Shown here: piece by piece, positions 54,701 to 63,100 of the stretch | Numbering within the stretch: the first letter of the stretch is position 1 | Layout: each line of letters starts with the position of its first letter | Origin: Methylobacterium fujisawaense | Lineage (GTDB): Bacteria > Pseudomonadota > Alphaproteobacteria > Rhizobiales > Beijerinckiaceae | Assembly (NCBI RefSeq): GCF_014138435.1 | Contig: NZ_JACJIM010000002.1 | Span: 620,001 to 684,000 of the forward strand | Reading direction: 5' to 3' | Length of the DNA: 64,000 bases | Program-made: the position numbers and the translations under genes | The notes under the pieces: model-generated | Told to the model about the DNA's origin: nothing | The model's input: the letters and a program-made list of their open reading frames with translations, nothing else | Database searches by the model: none

Positions 54701-57700
54701 TTGATGAGGCTGCCGGCGATGGTTCCGCTGGTCGTGAGCCAGCCGGTGTTTGCGACACCTCCGGTGATCGTCCCGCCATTCGTGAGGCTGCCGGCATTGC
54801 CGAGGCCGGCGGACGCCGTGAGGCTGGCGGCCCGGGCGACCGCGACCGTGCCGTCGTTGGTGAGCGGCCCGGCGAGGCTGTAGGCGCCGGTGACCGCCAG
54901 CGTCGCACCGGCGGCGTTAGCGAAGGTTCCGTCGCTGGCCACAGTTCCGGTGACGGCGAGGGTCCCGGCGTCGTTGCGGATGGCGCCGTCGATCCGGCCG
55001 GCGCTGGCCAGCACCGTGCCGGTGTTGGTCAGCCCGCCCGCCACCGTGCCGGAGGTGGTCAGGCTGCCGATATTGGCGACGCCGCCCGTGATGGCGCCGC
55101 TATTGAACGCCGTGCCGGCATTGGTGAGCCCGCCCACCAGGGTTCCGGCGTTGACCAGGACGGTGTCGGGCCGGCTGACGAGTGGGGCGAGGAGACGGGC
55201 GGTCGCGGAGAGGTTGAGGGTGCCGGCCGCGATAGTGGTGCCGCCGGTGTAAGTGCTGGCGCCAATCAGCGTCAGGGTTCCGGCGCCGGCCTTGGTCAGG
55301 CCGCCGGTTCCGTCGAGGGTGCCGGCGAAGGTGGTGGAGGTGCCGTCCGCTCCGGCGGTGAGGCGGGCGTTGCCGAGCGAGACGCGGCCCTGTCCGGCGA
55401 GGGATCCGATGGTCTCGCTGTCGGCGAGCGCCAGGGTGGCCCCCGCCGCGATGGTGACGGCGCTGCGGTCGCCGATGGCCTGCCCGCCGCGGGCGAGCAA
55501 GGTGCCTTCCGCGAGGGTGGTGGCGCCGGTGTAGGTGTTGGTGCCTGCCAGGGCGAGGGTCCCGGGTCCGAGCTTGGTCAGGCCGCCGGATCCGGAGAGG
55601 GCCTGTGCGAGGGTGACGGTGTTGGCGGGATCGGCGATGTCGAGGCCGCCGCCGTTCCGGCTCCAGGTGATCGGGCGGGTCGTGGAGGAGAAGGCGGTTC
55701 CGGTGATCTGGAGGGTTCCGCCGTCGAAGGCGAGCGAACCGGTGGCGGCGCCGAGGTTGGCGTCGCGCGCCACCGAGAGGGTGCCGCCCGCGAGCACGAC
55801 ACCGCCCGAGAAGGTGTTCGTGCCGGAGAGCGTCAGCGTGCCCAGCCCGAGCTTGAACAAGGTCCCCGGACCGGACAAGACGTTCGACACCGTCAGGGTC
55901 TGCGCCGGATCGACTGCCAGACCCGAGGCACCCTCCAGGGTGAAGGGACGCGTGGTCGTGAAGCTCGCCGTCGCCTCCAGGGCGGCCCCGTCGCCGATCG
56001 TGACAGCCCCGTAGGCTTGGCCGAGATTCGCCTCCCGCGGTACCGAAACGGTGCCCGCCAGGATCTGCGTGCCGCCCGTATAGGTGTTGTCGGCCCGAAG
56101 GCTCAATCGGCCCAGGCCCGTCTTGGACAGGCCGCCATTGCCGGACACGACCGCATCCTCCGTCAGCGTCGCACCGGCGAGCACCCCGAGGGTACCGCCG
56201 TCGCGGAGGATGACGGGCCGCCCGAGCGCGAAGCTCCGGGTGGCGATCAACGCGCTCTTGTTCTCCAGCGTCACGGTGTTGCTGGGGGCGCCGAGCGCCT
56301 CCGTCTTGTCGACGGCGAGCCCGCCCTGCCAGACGAGGACCCTGCCGGTGAAGTCGCTCGTCCCGGTCAGGAGCTGAATGCCGGTCCCGTCCTTGATCAA
56401 GCCGCCAATGCCGGAGATGCGCCCGTCGAAGTGCGGCGCCATGCTCGCGTCAGTGACGTCGAGCACCAGCGGCGCCATCTCGGTCGTCAGCAGATGGGCC
56501 CTGGTGGCGCGGCCATGATCGTCGAGGTTCTTGAGGACGAGCGGCAGGAGCGGCCCGTTATCGTTCGGCTGATCGTCGCCATAGCCTGTCGCGGGAGGAT
56601 TGGGCGCCACAACCCGATACTGCCGGAACGCATCGGAGCTCAGTTGCTGTTGGAGGGCTTGGCCGATCCTCAGCAGCGTCTGCTCCTGATAGGGATTGGC
56701 GTCGATGAGGATGTTCGCCGGCGCCCCACCCACCTGAAAGGGCACGTTGAGTTGGGGCGATGAGGAAGTCTGTTCCGTCGAGAAGGTAAATATGCCGAGG
56801 CCGTCGTTGGTGTCGTCGTCCGTGCCGAGGAAGCCGACCACCGCATCGACACCGAGTGCCTTGCGGACATTCGACATCAGCGTCGTCGAGATCCGGATCC
56901 AATTCGCATAGGCGCGATTGAATTCGTCGATGGAGGCGTAGGGGCCGACCTTATCCACGGCCAGACCAGCCAGGGCCATCTCGCCGCTATCGAGGTCCGG
57001 GTTCTTCTTGGCGAAGGCCACGAGGTCGTCGATCGTGCGGGCGAATACCTTCGGATCCACGTTCAGCCGCGAGAACTTGTCTCCGAGCAGCCGGACGAGA
57101 GCGCTCTTGTAATCGTCGGGCGATGAGACACGAGAGGCAAGGTAGCTCGAAATCGAAACGTAGGCATCATAGAAGTAGAATGGTGAGGCCCCGGTGGTCG
57201 CGGCTTCGACCCACCTGGCCCCGTTGTCGAAGGATTGCCGAAAATCGCTCAGAACTGCGGCCCTGGCGGCCGGATCGGTCGGAATCTGCACGGATGAATC
57301 GGCAAGCTTCACGAACTGGACGAGATCGTCGTCCGACATCGCCAGGACCGCCGTCTTCACCGCCGCGTCGACGCTGGCGCGATCGAGCGACACGACGGCG
57401 GCGTGCGCGGCCGTCAGCATCCCGCCGACGAGGGAATTGAACTGCGCGGGCCGCTGAGGATCCTCGGTGGGCGTCGCGCTGTAGACGCCGACCTTCAGGC
57501 CGGTCAGGTCACCGGTCAGGCCGGCATTGTAGTCGGCAGGCCGGACGAAGTCCTTGCTGCGCGTGTCGGTCGTGTCGAGCTTGACCATCCCGTTGAGGGC
57601 GGCGGCGAGGTCGTGGACGCTGTTGCCCATCGGGCCGGCGGTGTCGATTTGCCGGGAATAGGGCGCGATGCCGGTCGTGCTGATCAGGCCCGCCGTCGGC

Positions 57701-58662
57701 TTGAGTGCGTAGAGACCTTGCTGCTGCGCTGGATAGATGATCGAGTCGGAGGTTTGCGATCCGACGGTAAGCGGCGCGAAGCGCATGGCAGCCGCGATGC
57801 TCGGCCCGCTGCTGGATCCGGCCACCGCGATCGACGGATCGACCGGGCTGATCGTCTGACCGCCCGTGCTGCTTTGATTGTTGCTCGTCAGCCCGGCCCA
57901 CTGGCCCATATTGGCCTTGCCCAGGATAAGCAGGCCCTGCTCCCGCATCCCGGTCACCAGCGTCGCCTCGGCGGCCGGACGGGATCCGATCAGGGCGGCC
58001 GAGCCCGCAGTGGTGCGCAGATCGTCGGCGGTGCCGATATTCATCTTGAGCAGAACCGGTACGCCGAAGAGCGGCGGCAGCGTCCGGCCCTGGCGCTGCG
58101 CCTCCATCCGCTGCGCATCCGCTTGGTCGGCGAGCGTCAGGATATCCGGATTGATCTGCTCGACGGAGCGCAGGGCCGGGCCTGCATGGTCGAGTTGCTG
58201 GATCTTGTACAGGTACTGCAACACGATCTCGCGCGACGTCGTCTCGCCCCGTTGCAGCATGCCGCCGAGGTCCAAGGCTGTTCGCCCGGTGAGGTCGACG
58301 CCGCCGTAATCGGGCAGCGGATTGCTCGAGAGGGTTCGCGTCAGGGAGACGGGGTCCGGCGGCTTCGGCAGCGAGGCGTCCGTGAGCCCGAGCCGCCCCA
58401 CGAGACCGACGATGTCGGCTTCCGTCGCGGCGCGCGGGTCGAAGGTCACCAGCGGCCGGGCGGAGACCGACAAGGTGGCGATCTCTGCGTCGGTCTTGGG
58501 CTGGCCGGCGCGGATATAGGCAGCGCGGACGACGTCACGCAGGGCGAGCTGATTCTGGGGATCGCTCGCCTGTGCGGAGGCCGGCACGGTCAGCCACAGG
58601 GCGCCCAGGAGGGTTCCGGAAACGCGCAGTCGCCCCCGTGACGCGGGCAGGCCAAGGAACAT
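51754..58662 (-). CDS. Autotransporter with amidase-signature passenger (2302 residues)
   Basis: A signal peptide (residues 1-30, GTLLGALWLTVPASA) leads into an amidase-signature enzyme at about 120-745. It has a Lys-Ser-Ser triad: K206 (VPVLLKMNIGT), cis-Ser S283 (AVAGSSSGPSIAAAM) and nucleophile S307 (VGSQTSDSIIYPAQQQG). A long passenger (about 750-1980) follows, made of autotransporter beta-helix repeats (GGLTKLGPGTLALAGTNTYT type) with extended tandem blocks. The C-terminal beta-barrel (about 2020-2302) begins near VSLWGQGLGSVGRV and ends KGSLVYNF with the expected aromatic residue. The start is ATG 58662 with GGAG 8 bases upstream; a TTG at 58692 is possible. It would hydrolyse an amide at the cell surface. 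Amidase and autotransporter are rarely joined. Confidence 0.93.
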   Translation of the reverse strand: MFLGLPASRGRLRVSGTLLGALWLTVPASAQASDPQNQLALRDVVRAAYIRAGQPKTDAEIATLSVSARPLVTFDPRAATEADIVGLVGRLGLTDASLPKPPDPVSLTRTLSSNPLPDYGGVDLTGRTALDLGGMLQRGETTSREIVLQYLYKIQQLDHAGPALRSVEQINPDILTLADQADAQRMEAQRQGRTLPPLFGVPVLLKMNIGTADDLRTTAGSAALIGSRPAAEATLVTGMREQGLLILGKANMGQWAGLTSNNQSSTGGQTISPVDPSIAVAGSSSGPSIAAAMRFAPLTVGSQTSDSIIYPAQQQGLYALKPTAGLISTTGIAPYSRQIDTAGPMGNSVHDLAAALNGMVKLDTTDTRSKDFVRPADYNAGLTGDLTGLKVGVYSATPTEDPQRPAQFNSLVGGMLTAAHAAVVSLDRASVDAAVKTAVLAMSDDDLVQFVKLADSSVQIPTDPAARAAVLSDFRQSFDNGARWVEAATTGASPFYFYDAYVSISSYLASRVSSPDDYKSALVRLLGDKFSRLNVDPKVFARTIDDLVAFAKKNPDLDSGEMALAGLAVDKVGPYASIDEFNRAYANWIRISTTLMSNVRKALGVDAVVGFLGTDDDTNDGLGIFTFSTEQTSSSPQLNVPFQVGGAPANILIDANPYQEQTLLRIGQALQQQLSSDAFRQYRVVAPNPPATGYGDDQPNDNGPLLPLVLKNLDDHGRATRAHLLTTEMAPLVLDVTDASMAPHFDGRISGIGGLIKDGTGIQLLTGTSDFTGRVLVWQGGLAVDKTEALGAPSNTVTLENKSALIATRSFALGRPVILRDGGTLGVLAGATLTEDAVVSGNGGLSKTGLGRLSLRADNTYTGGTQILAGTVSVPREANLGQAYGAVTIGDGAALEATASFTTTRPFTLEGASGLAVDPAQTLTVSNVLSGPGTLFKLGLGTLTLSGTNTFSGGVVLAGGTLSVARDANLGAATGSLAFDGGTLQITGTAFSSTTRPITWSRNGGGLDIADPANTVTLAQALSGSGGLTKLGPGTLALAGTNTYTGATTLAEGTLLARGGQAIGDRSAVTIAAGATLALADSETIGSLAGQGRVSLGNARLTAGADGTSTTFAGTLDGTGGLTKAGAGTLTLIGASTYTGGTTIAAGTLNLSATARLLAPLVSRPDTVLVNAGTLVGGLTNAGTAFNSGAITGGVANIGSLTTSGTVAGGLTNTGTVLASAGRIDGAIRNDAGTLAVTGTVASDGTFANAAGATLAVTGAYSLAGPLTNDGTVAVARAASLTASAGLGNAGSLTNGGTITGGVANTGWLTTSGTIAGSLINAGWTQNSGAVTGGVSNSGTLATSGTIAGGLTNTGTVTASAGRIDGAIRNEAGTLAVTGAVAGDSTFTNAAGATLAVTGAYSLSGPLTNAGTVAVARTASLTAAAGLGNAGSLTNGGTITGAVANTGTLTNNGTIAGGLANAGQAANSGTITGGVSNSGNLATNGAISGGLANAGWTQNSGAIAGGVSNSGMLATAGTIAGGLINTGTVTASAGRIDGAIRNGAGTLAVTGAVASDSTFANAAGATLAVTGAYSLSGLLTNVGTVTVADGGRFLAGGIANAGLLTVAQNASVVDDLLNTGRLVNAGSFTADAVNAAGATLVNTGTFTTVSAPFANAGTLINSGTLTGGLANTGIVQASGVLAGAVSNAPGATFALTGPTTGITRLTNDGSLDLGRTDLAVGSLAGSTPEAVLGNGQLTVGGDGASTLYAGRIVDGATQTSLTKVGPGTLTLSGLSTLSGPVRVLGGELAVTGALPNATLAIGPGSLLTGEARFGSLSLGTGATLAPGIGAGALGRISVAGSLVLAPGALYRVDAIADGRADRVDVGGSATVTGATVHAVAGTGQYAPRTRYTILTAAAGVQGRFAGVSSNFAFLTPFLGYASDAVTLTLARNDLDFAAVAQTRNQRAAAAAAQAGAVGSPLYDAVAMLSARQAQSAFGALSGDGHATLATTVFANAGLLREAVLDRLRWDAAPGARPGDGSEPAVSLWGQGLGSVGRVRADGNAAGLSRHSAGFLLGLDARVGTSLGALRMGAVGGSLESGFASPAQVQAGALTSTFGGVYGSLEAGSAILRFGALAADDPAQLRRVVAFPGLSDSATARLGGHSVQGFGEAGYRIGLSAAVELEPFAGGTVVSVTRERFAERGGAATLTGFGQEHTVPSAIMGLRMQAPLDRDVPALAFVHGMIAFRRSFGDLAPSVPLAFRGTGARFASRGLPLDRDVLVSEVGLGLMLAPGLSAGLSYTGQIGARAQDHAAKGSLVYNF
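53930..55080 (-). repeat. Nested tandem repeats in amidase autotransporter
   Basis: The block LAVTGAYSLSGPLTNAGTV occurs three times in variant form, at DNA positions near 53941, 54457 and 54877, a spacing of 516 and 420 bases. Between copies lie shorter modules such as ITGGVSNSGTLATSGTIAGG and TASAGRIDGAIRNEAGTLAV. The repeats share high DNA identity, so copy number could vary by slippage or recombination. Confidence 0.85.
55215..55864 (-). repeat. Passenger module A (inverted copy shared with the protease autotransporter)
   Basis: On the minus strand this encodes LGLGTLTLSGTNTFSGGVVL through TTFAGTLDGTGGLTKAGAGT and STYTGGTTIAAGTLNL. It matches module B (61998-62645, plus strand) at DNA level almost base for base, for example AACACCTTCTCGGGCGG and GACGGCGGAACCCTCCAGAT in both. 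By eye I estimate about 90% identity over roughly 650 bases; the exact figure was not computed. Confidence 0.85.
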
Positions 58663-60137
58663 GGTCGATCTCCGGAGCTGTGATCTGGACAAGGGACTTC
58701 GACGGGCCGGGGCGCGGCATCCGGGCCGCGGACGGACTCACCCGGGCCTCTGCCCTCAGTGACGGCACCCGCGCGCCGACCGGCACGGCGCGCCGGCGGG
58801 CGTGCCGCGATGGAGTCGCCGGAAAGCCCCGGACACGCAGGGCCGCGATTCCATCGACCGTGCCGCCTTCGACGGGCGAGAATGGCCATTCGGCGGGCGG
58901 GATCGCGAGACCGGCGCCGGCACGGTGTCGATCGGACGGACTGCGATGAGGCGGACGGCCGGACCGCGACCGAGCTTTGCCAGTAGGCACAGCGGGACCC
59001 GCGACCGGGCGTCCGGTGCGCGAGCGCCGTGCGACGGATCGGCCCATGGCCGGTCACTTGGCTTCTCCGTTCGAACCGGCCGCCCCAGAGATTTGAAGCG
59101 CGGTCGTCGACGTTCGTCTCACGCAGGCGAAACAGGTCCGTGGATCATCGAAGTCGCGACACGGCGAGTCGGCGATAAAATCTGCGGCGCTCATGCCGAT
59201 AAGATAGAAAATAACTTTCCGATCTTTCAAGTGCCGTCATTATATACTGTATTATCTGTACATTTCCCCTCTATTGAAGGATGTGTAATTCGTCGTCCCG
59301 GAGTTCTGCCGCCGGTCGATTGCGGCAGATCCCAGCATTTCCTGATTTTGGCATGATAATTGCTTGCTACCATTGTCGAGCCATCGTGTGGACGGGGGCG
59401 CAAATCGCGTCGATCACGATCGTTTAGACGGGCATGTAACCGAATTGCCACAATTCGGCCGGCACATCCCGCGTGCGTGAGCGTCCGCTGCTGCCGGCAA
59501 GGAGGGGGCACACGCCGCGAGGCCTCCGCGGACGGCGGCCGGCTTCAGCGGCGACCAACCCACGATGGGGTCAGACGAGGCGTCGGCCCCATCCGCGCAA
59601 ACTGACCGGAGCCCCTTCCGGGAACGCTGCCGTCGCGTCGAACTGCCGCCCATCTTGGCAGCAGGCGCCGCAGGCTAGAGCTCGGCCGGTCGTCGAGCGC
59701 GACGAGCGCGGCCTCCGACGGCGGGCCGAGAATACCCACCTTCCCACGGCACGTCCGGTCAAACCGCTCGGCCAGAGTCGCTCCGACATAGGATCGCCGG
59801 GCGTCGAAGGTGTGGCAGAAATACAGCGTACCGACCTGTTGATGTGACACTTCGATTTCGCCCTCGACGCAATTTCTGTGCCAATATGAAGAATGGTCGA
59901 TGTAATCGATTAACCGGCACTCGATCAGCATTGAATTCGCTAGGAAATCAACATTACTCGGTCGCTGTTTATCTCATCAATATGAATTTTTTGAAATACA
60001 TTACCGCCAGTTGCGACCCAAACGAAGGTAGATTTAGATTTTCCCCGCGCATGATAACGAGATCGAGATCAGATGACACCTGACGTCTGATCGAACATCT
60101 TCCGTTGATGCGATATTTTGAATCGCGGGCGGATTAA
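58663..60137. other. Divergent promoter region of the two autotransporters
   Basis: These 1475 bases separate the two giant genes. A GC-rich left half (58663-59100) gives way to AT-rich patches at about 59180-59280 and 59850-60137. The upstream regulatory elements of both genes should lie here; I cannot name the sites. One minus-strand frame (59545-59931, 128 codons) may be a gene (see its entry). No hairpin of note was found. Confidence 0.6.
59545..59931 (-). CDS. Hypothetical protein, doubtful
   Basis: This frame encodes 128 residues (MLIECRLIDYIDHSSYWHRN, then EVSHQQVGTLYFCHTFDARR). Only about the first 85 look protein-like; the rest is Arg/Pro-rich and may be accidental. There is no clear ribosome-binding site and no domain. 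It lies inside the divergent promoter region of the autotransporters. Confidence 0.25.
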   Translation of the reverse strand: MLIECRLIDYIDHSSYWHRNCVEGEIEVSHQQVGTLYFCHTFDARRSYVGATLAERFDRTCRGKVGILGPPSEAALVALDDRPSSSLRRLLPRWAAVRRDGSVPGRGSGQFARMGPTPRLTPSWVGRR

Positions 60138-63100
60138 ATGTACAAGAAAATCGAATTTCCAGCGTTCGTCATCGAAATGAGGCGTCTTCGGGATTCGGTT
60201 TTATCGGTCTCATGGGGCGCGAGCCTGGGCCTCGTGGCTCTGGGATGGTCCGGGCCGAACCTTTCCCTAGCGCAGAGCGCCGTCAGCACCGATCCGGCGT
60301 CGTGGCGCACGCCGGAATATCAGGCCGACTGGGGCCTGGGGGCGATGCGCGCCGCCGATGCCTATGCGGCCGGCTACACGGGTTTGGGCGTCACGGTCGG
60401 CGTGGTCGATTCGGGCATCTACACCGCCCACCCGGAATTCGCCGACGGCCGCGTGAAGCCGCTCACGATCACCGGCACCTTCGGATCGGACGGCTATTAC
60501 TTCACGATTGGGTCCGGGGTGCCGGACGACCGGTCTCCGCAGCCGAGTTTCTTCGACAAGGGCGAGCCCTACACCGTTCCCGGCACCTACGATCCGGCCG
60601 TCAACGATCCGCACGGCACCCACGTGAGCGGGTCGATCGCGGCCTCCCGCAACGGCGTCGGCATGCACGGCGTGGCGTCCGACGCCACACTCTACGTTGC
60701 GAACACGCACACGACGGATGAAGGCATCTACGGGGCGAACGCCGACTACGCGTACTTCAAGAACGCCTATGGCAGTCTCGCGGCCGCCGGCGCCCGGGCG
60801 ATCAACTCGTCCTGGGGCAGCCCCCCGCCAACGGACAACTACAACACGCTCCCTGGCTTACGCCAAGCCTACACGAAATTCGACGGCCAGCTCGGCTATG
60901 TCGATGCCTTGTCGGATGTCGCCAAGCAGTACGGCATCATCCAAGTCTTCGCTGCGGGAAACACCGGCTGGGACAATCCGAACGTGCGCTCGTCCCTGCC
61001 GTACTTCCGGCCGGACATCGAGAAGAACTGGCTTGCAATCGGCACGGCCGGACGCGGCGCAAACGGAAGCACAGCGCCCGAGGACGTCATCCTCGTCTCA
61101 TATTCTAACCGCGCCGGCGCCGCCAAATATTGGTACGTCGTCGCTCCTGGCGACGAAATCAACAGTACGGCACCGACATACACGCGGAGCGCCGTCTGGA
61201 ATGCCAATGAATGGAGTATCGATCCAAACAATCAGACCGGCTACACCACGATCGGCGGGACCTCGATGGCGGCGCCACACGCCACCGGTGCGCTGGCGGT
61301 CATCATGCAGCGCTATCCGTACATGTCCAACACGCAGACCCGCGACGTCCTGCTCACCACCGCCTATCACCGCAATGCCGTCGATGGCGTTCCCGACGCC
61401 AACCCCAATGCGCCCAACGCAGTCTGGGGCTGGGGCCTGATCGACCTCGACAAGGCCATGCGGGGGCCCGGCCAGTTCCTGGGGCCCGTCGCCGCGAACC
61501 TCCCCGCGGGCGTGAAGGACACGTGGTCCAACGACATCTCCGAGGACGCGCTGATCCAGCGCAAACGGGAGAACGACGCCGAGGCGGCCACATGGACGAC
61601 CCGCAAGGCCACCCTCGCTTCCCGCCTTCAGCCCCCGGTCCTGACGGCCGGCCTGCCGGCAAGCCTGACTGCGCTGGACGGCGTCGTCAGCGCACTGCGC
61701 AACGGCAGCGAATCCGGGATCCTGAACGCTATCAAGGCCGCCAACAACGATCCCGTCGCTAACCAGGTCCTGGCGACGTTCGTCCGGTCCAACGGGTATG
61801 ACAACGTCTGGCCCCTCACGAACCCGGCCTACGCCTCTGCCCGCAACGACATGGGCAACCTCCTGAGCGGCTATCTCTCGGGGCTGACGAGCGCCGATTA
61901 CGACAGCACCATCGCTCAGATCGTCCGCGATTGGCAGAACGAGTCTCGGTTCGAGCCCATACGGATCGCCTCTTTCGCCGAAATCCCCACCCAGGGCAGC
62001 CTGATCAAGCTCGGGGATGGGACGCTGACGCTGAGCGGCACGAACACCTTCTCGGGCGGCGTCGTCCTGGCGGGCGGCACCCTCTCGGTCTCGCGCGACG
62101 TCAACCTCGGCGCCGCCACCGGTGCCCTCGCCTTCGACGGCGGAACCCTCCAGATCACCGGAACCGCCTTCACCTCCACCACCCGCCCGATCACCTGGGG
62201 CCGGAACGGCGGCGGCCTCGACATCGCCGATCCCGCCAACACCGTCACCCTCGCACAGGCCCTCTCCGGACCCGGCGGGCTCACCAAGGCCGGCCCCGGA
62301 ACCCTCACCCTGGCGGGCACCAACACCTACACGGGCGCCACCAGCATCGCGGCCGGCACCCTGCTCGCCCGCAGCGGGCAGGCCATCGGCGACCTCAGCC
62401 GCGTCACCATCGCGCCCGGCGCGACCCTGGCGCTCGCCGACAGCGAGACCGTTGGATCCCTCGCCGGACAGGGGCGCGTCGCGCTCGGCACCGCCCGCCT
62501 CACCGCCGGCGGGGACGGCACCTCCACCACCTTCGCCGGCACCCTCCACGGAACCGGCGGCCTGACCAAGGCCGGCGCCGGAACCCTCACGCTGACCGGC
62601 GCCAGCACCTACACCGGCGGCACCACCATCGCGGCCGGCACCCTCAGCGCGATTAACGCCGCGGCGCTGGGCACCGGAGCGGCGACGGTCGCGGCGGCCG
62701 GGACCCTCGACGTGAACGACGTCACCCTCGCCAACACCCTGACGCTGACGGGCACCGGTGTGGGCGGCGTCGGCGCACTCACCGGCACCGGCACGGCCGG
62801 CGTCTCGGGGGCGATCACGCTAGCCGGCAATGGCACGCTCGGTGGCCGCGGCACCCTGACTCTCTCCGGCACCATCGACAACGGCGGCAACGGCTACGGT
62901 CTGTCGAAGGTCGGCACCGGCACCGCGATCCTCACGGCCGCCAACACCTATACGGGCACCACCACGATTTCTGGCGGCAGGCTAGCCCTGGCCGGGGCCG
63001 GTTCGATCAGCGCCTCCAGCGGCGTGGCGCTCGCCACGGGCGGCACCTTCGACATCGCCGGCCTGACCGGGACCAGCGCCACCATCGCCGGCCTCCTCGA

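Noticed and set aside
53930..55080. Regular repeats that might suggest a CRISPR array
   Set aside because: The repeats are coding, in frame, of variable period (420-516 bases), and encode beta-helix motifs; no short palindromic repeats with unique spacers.
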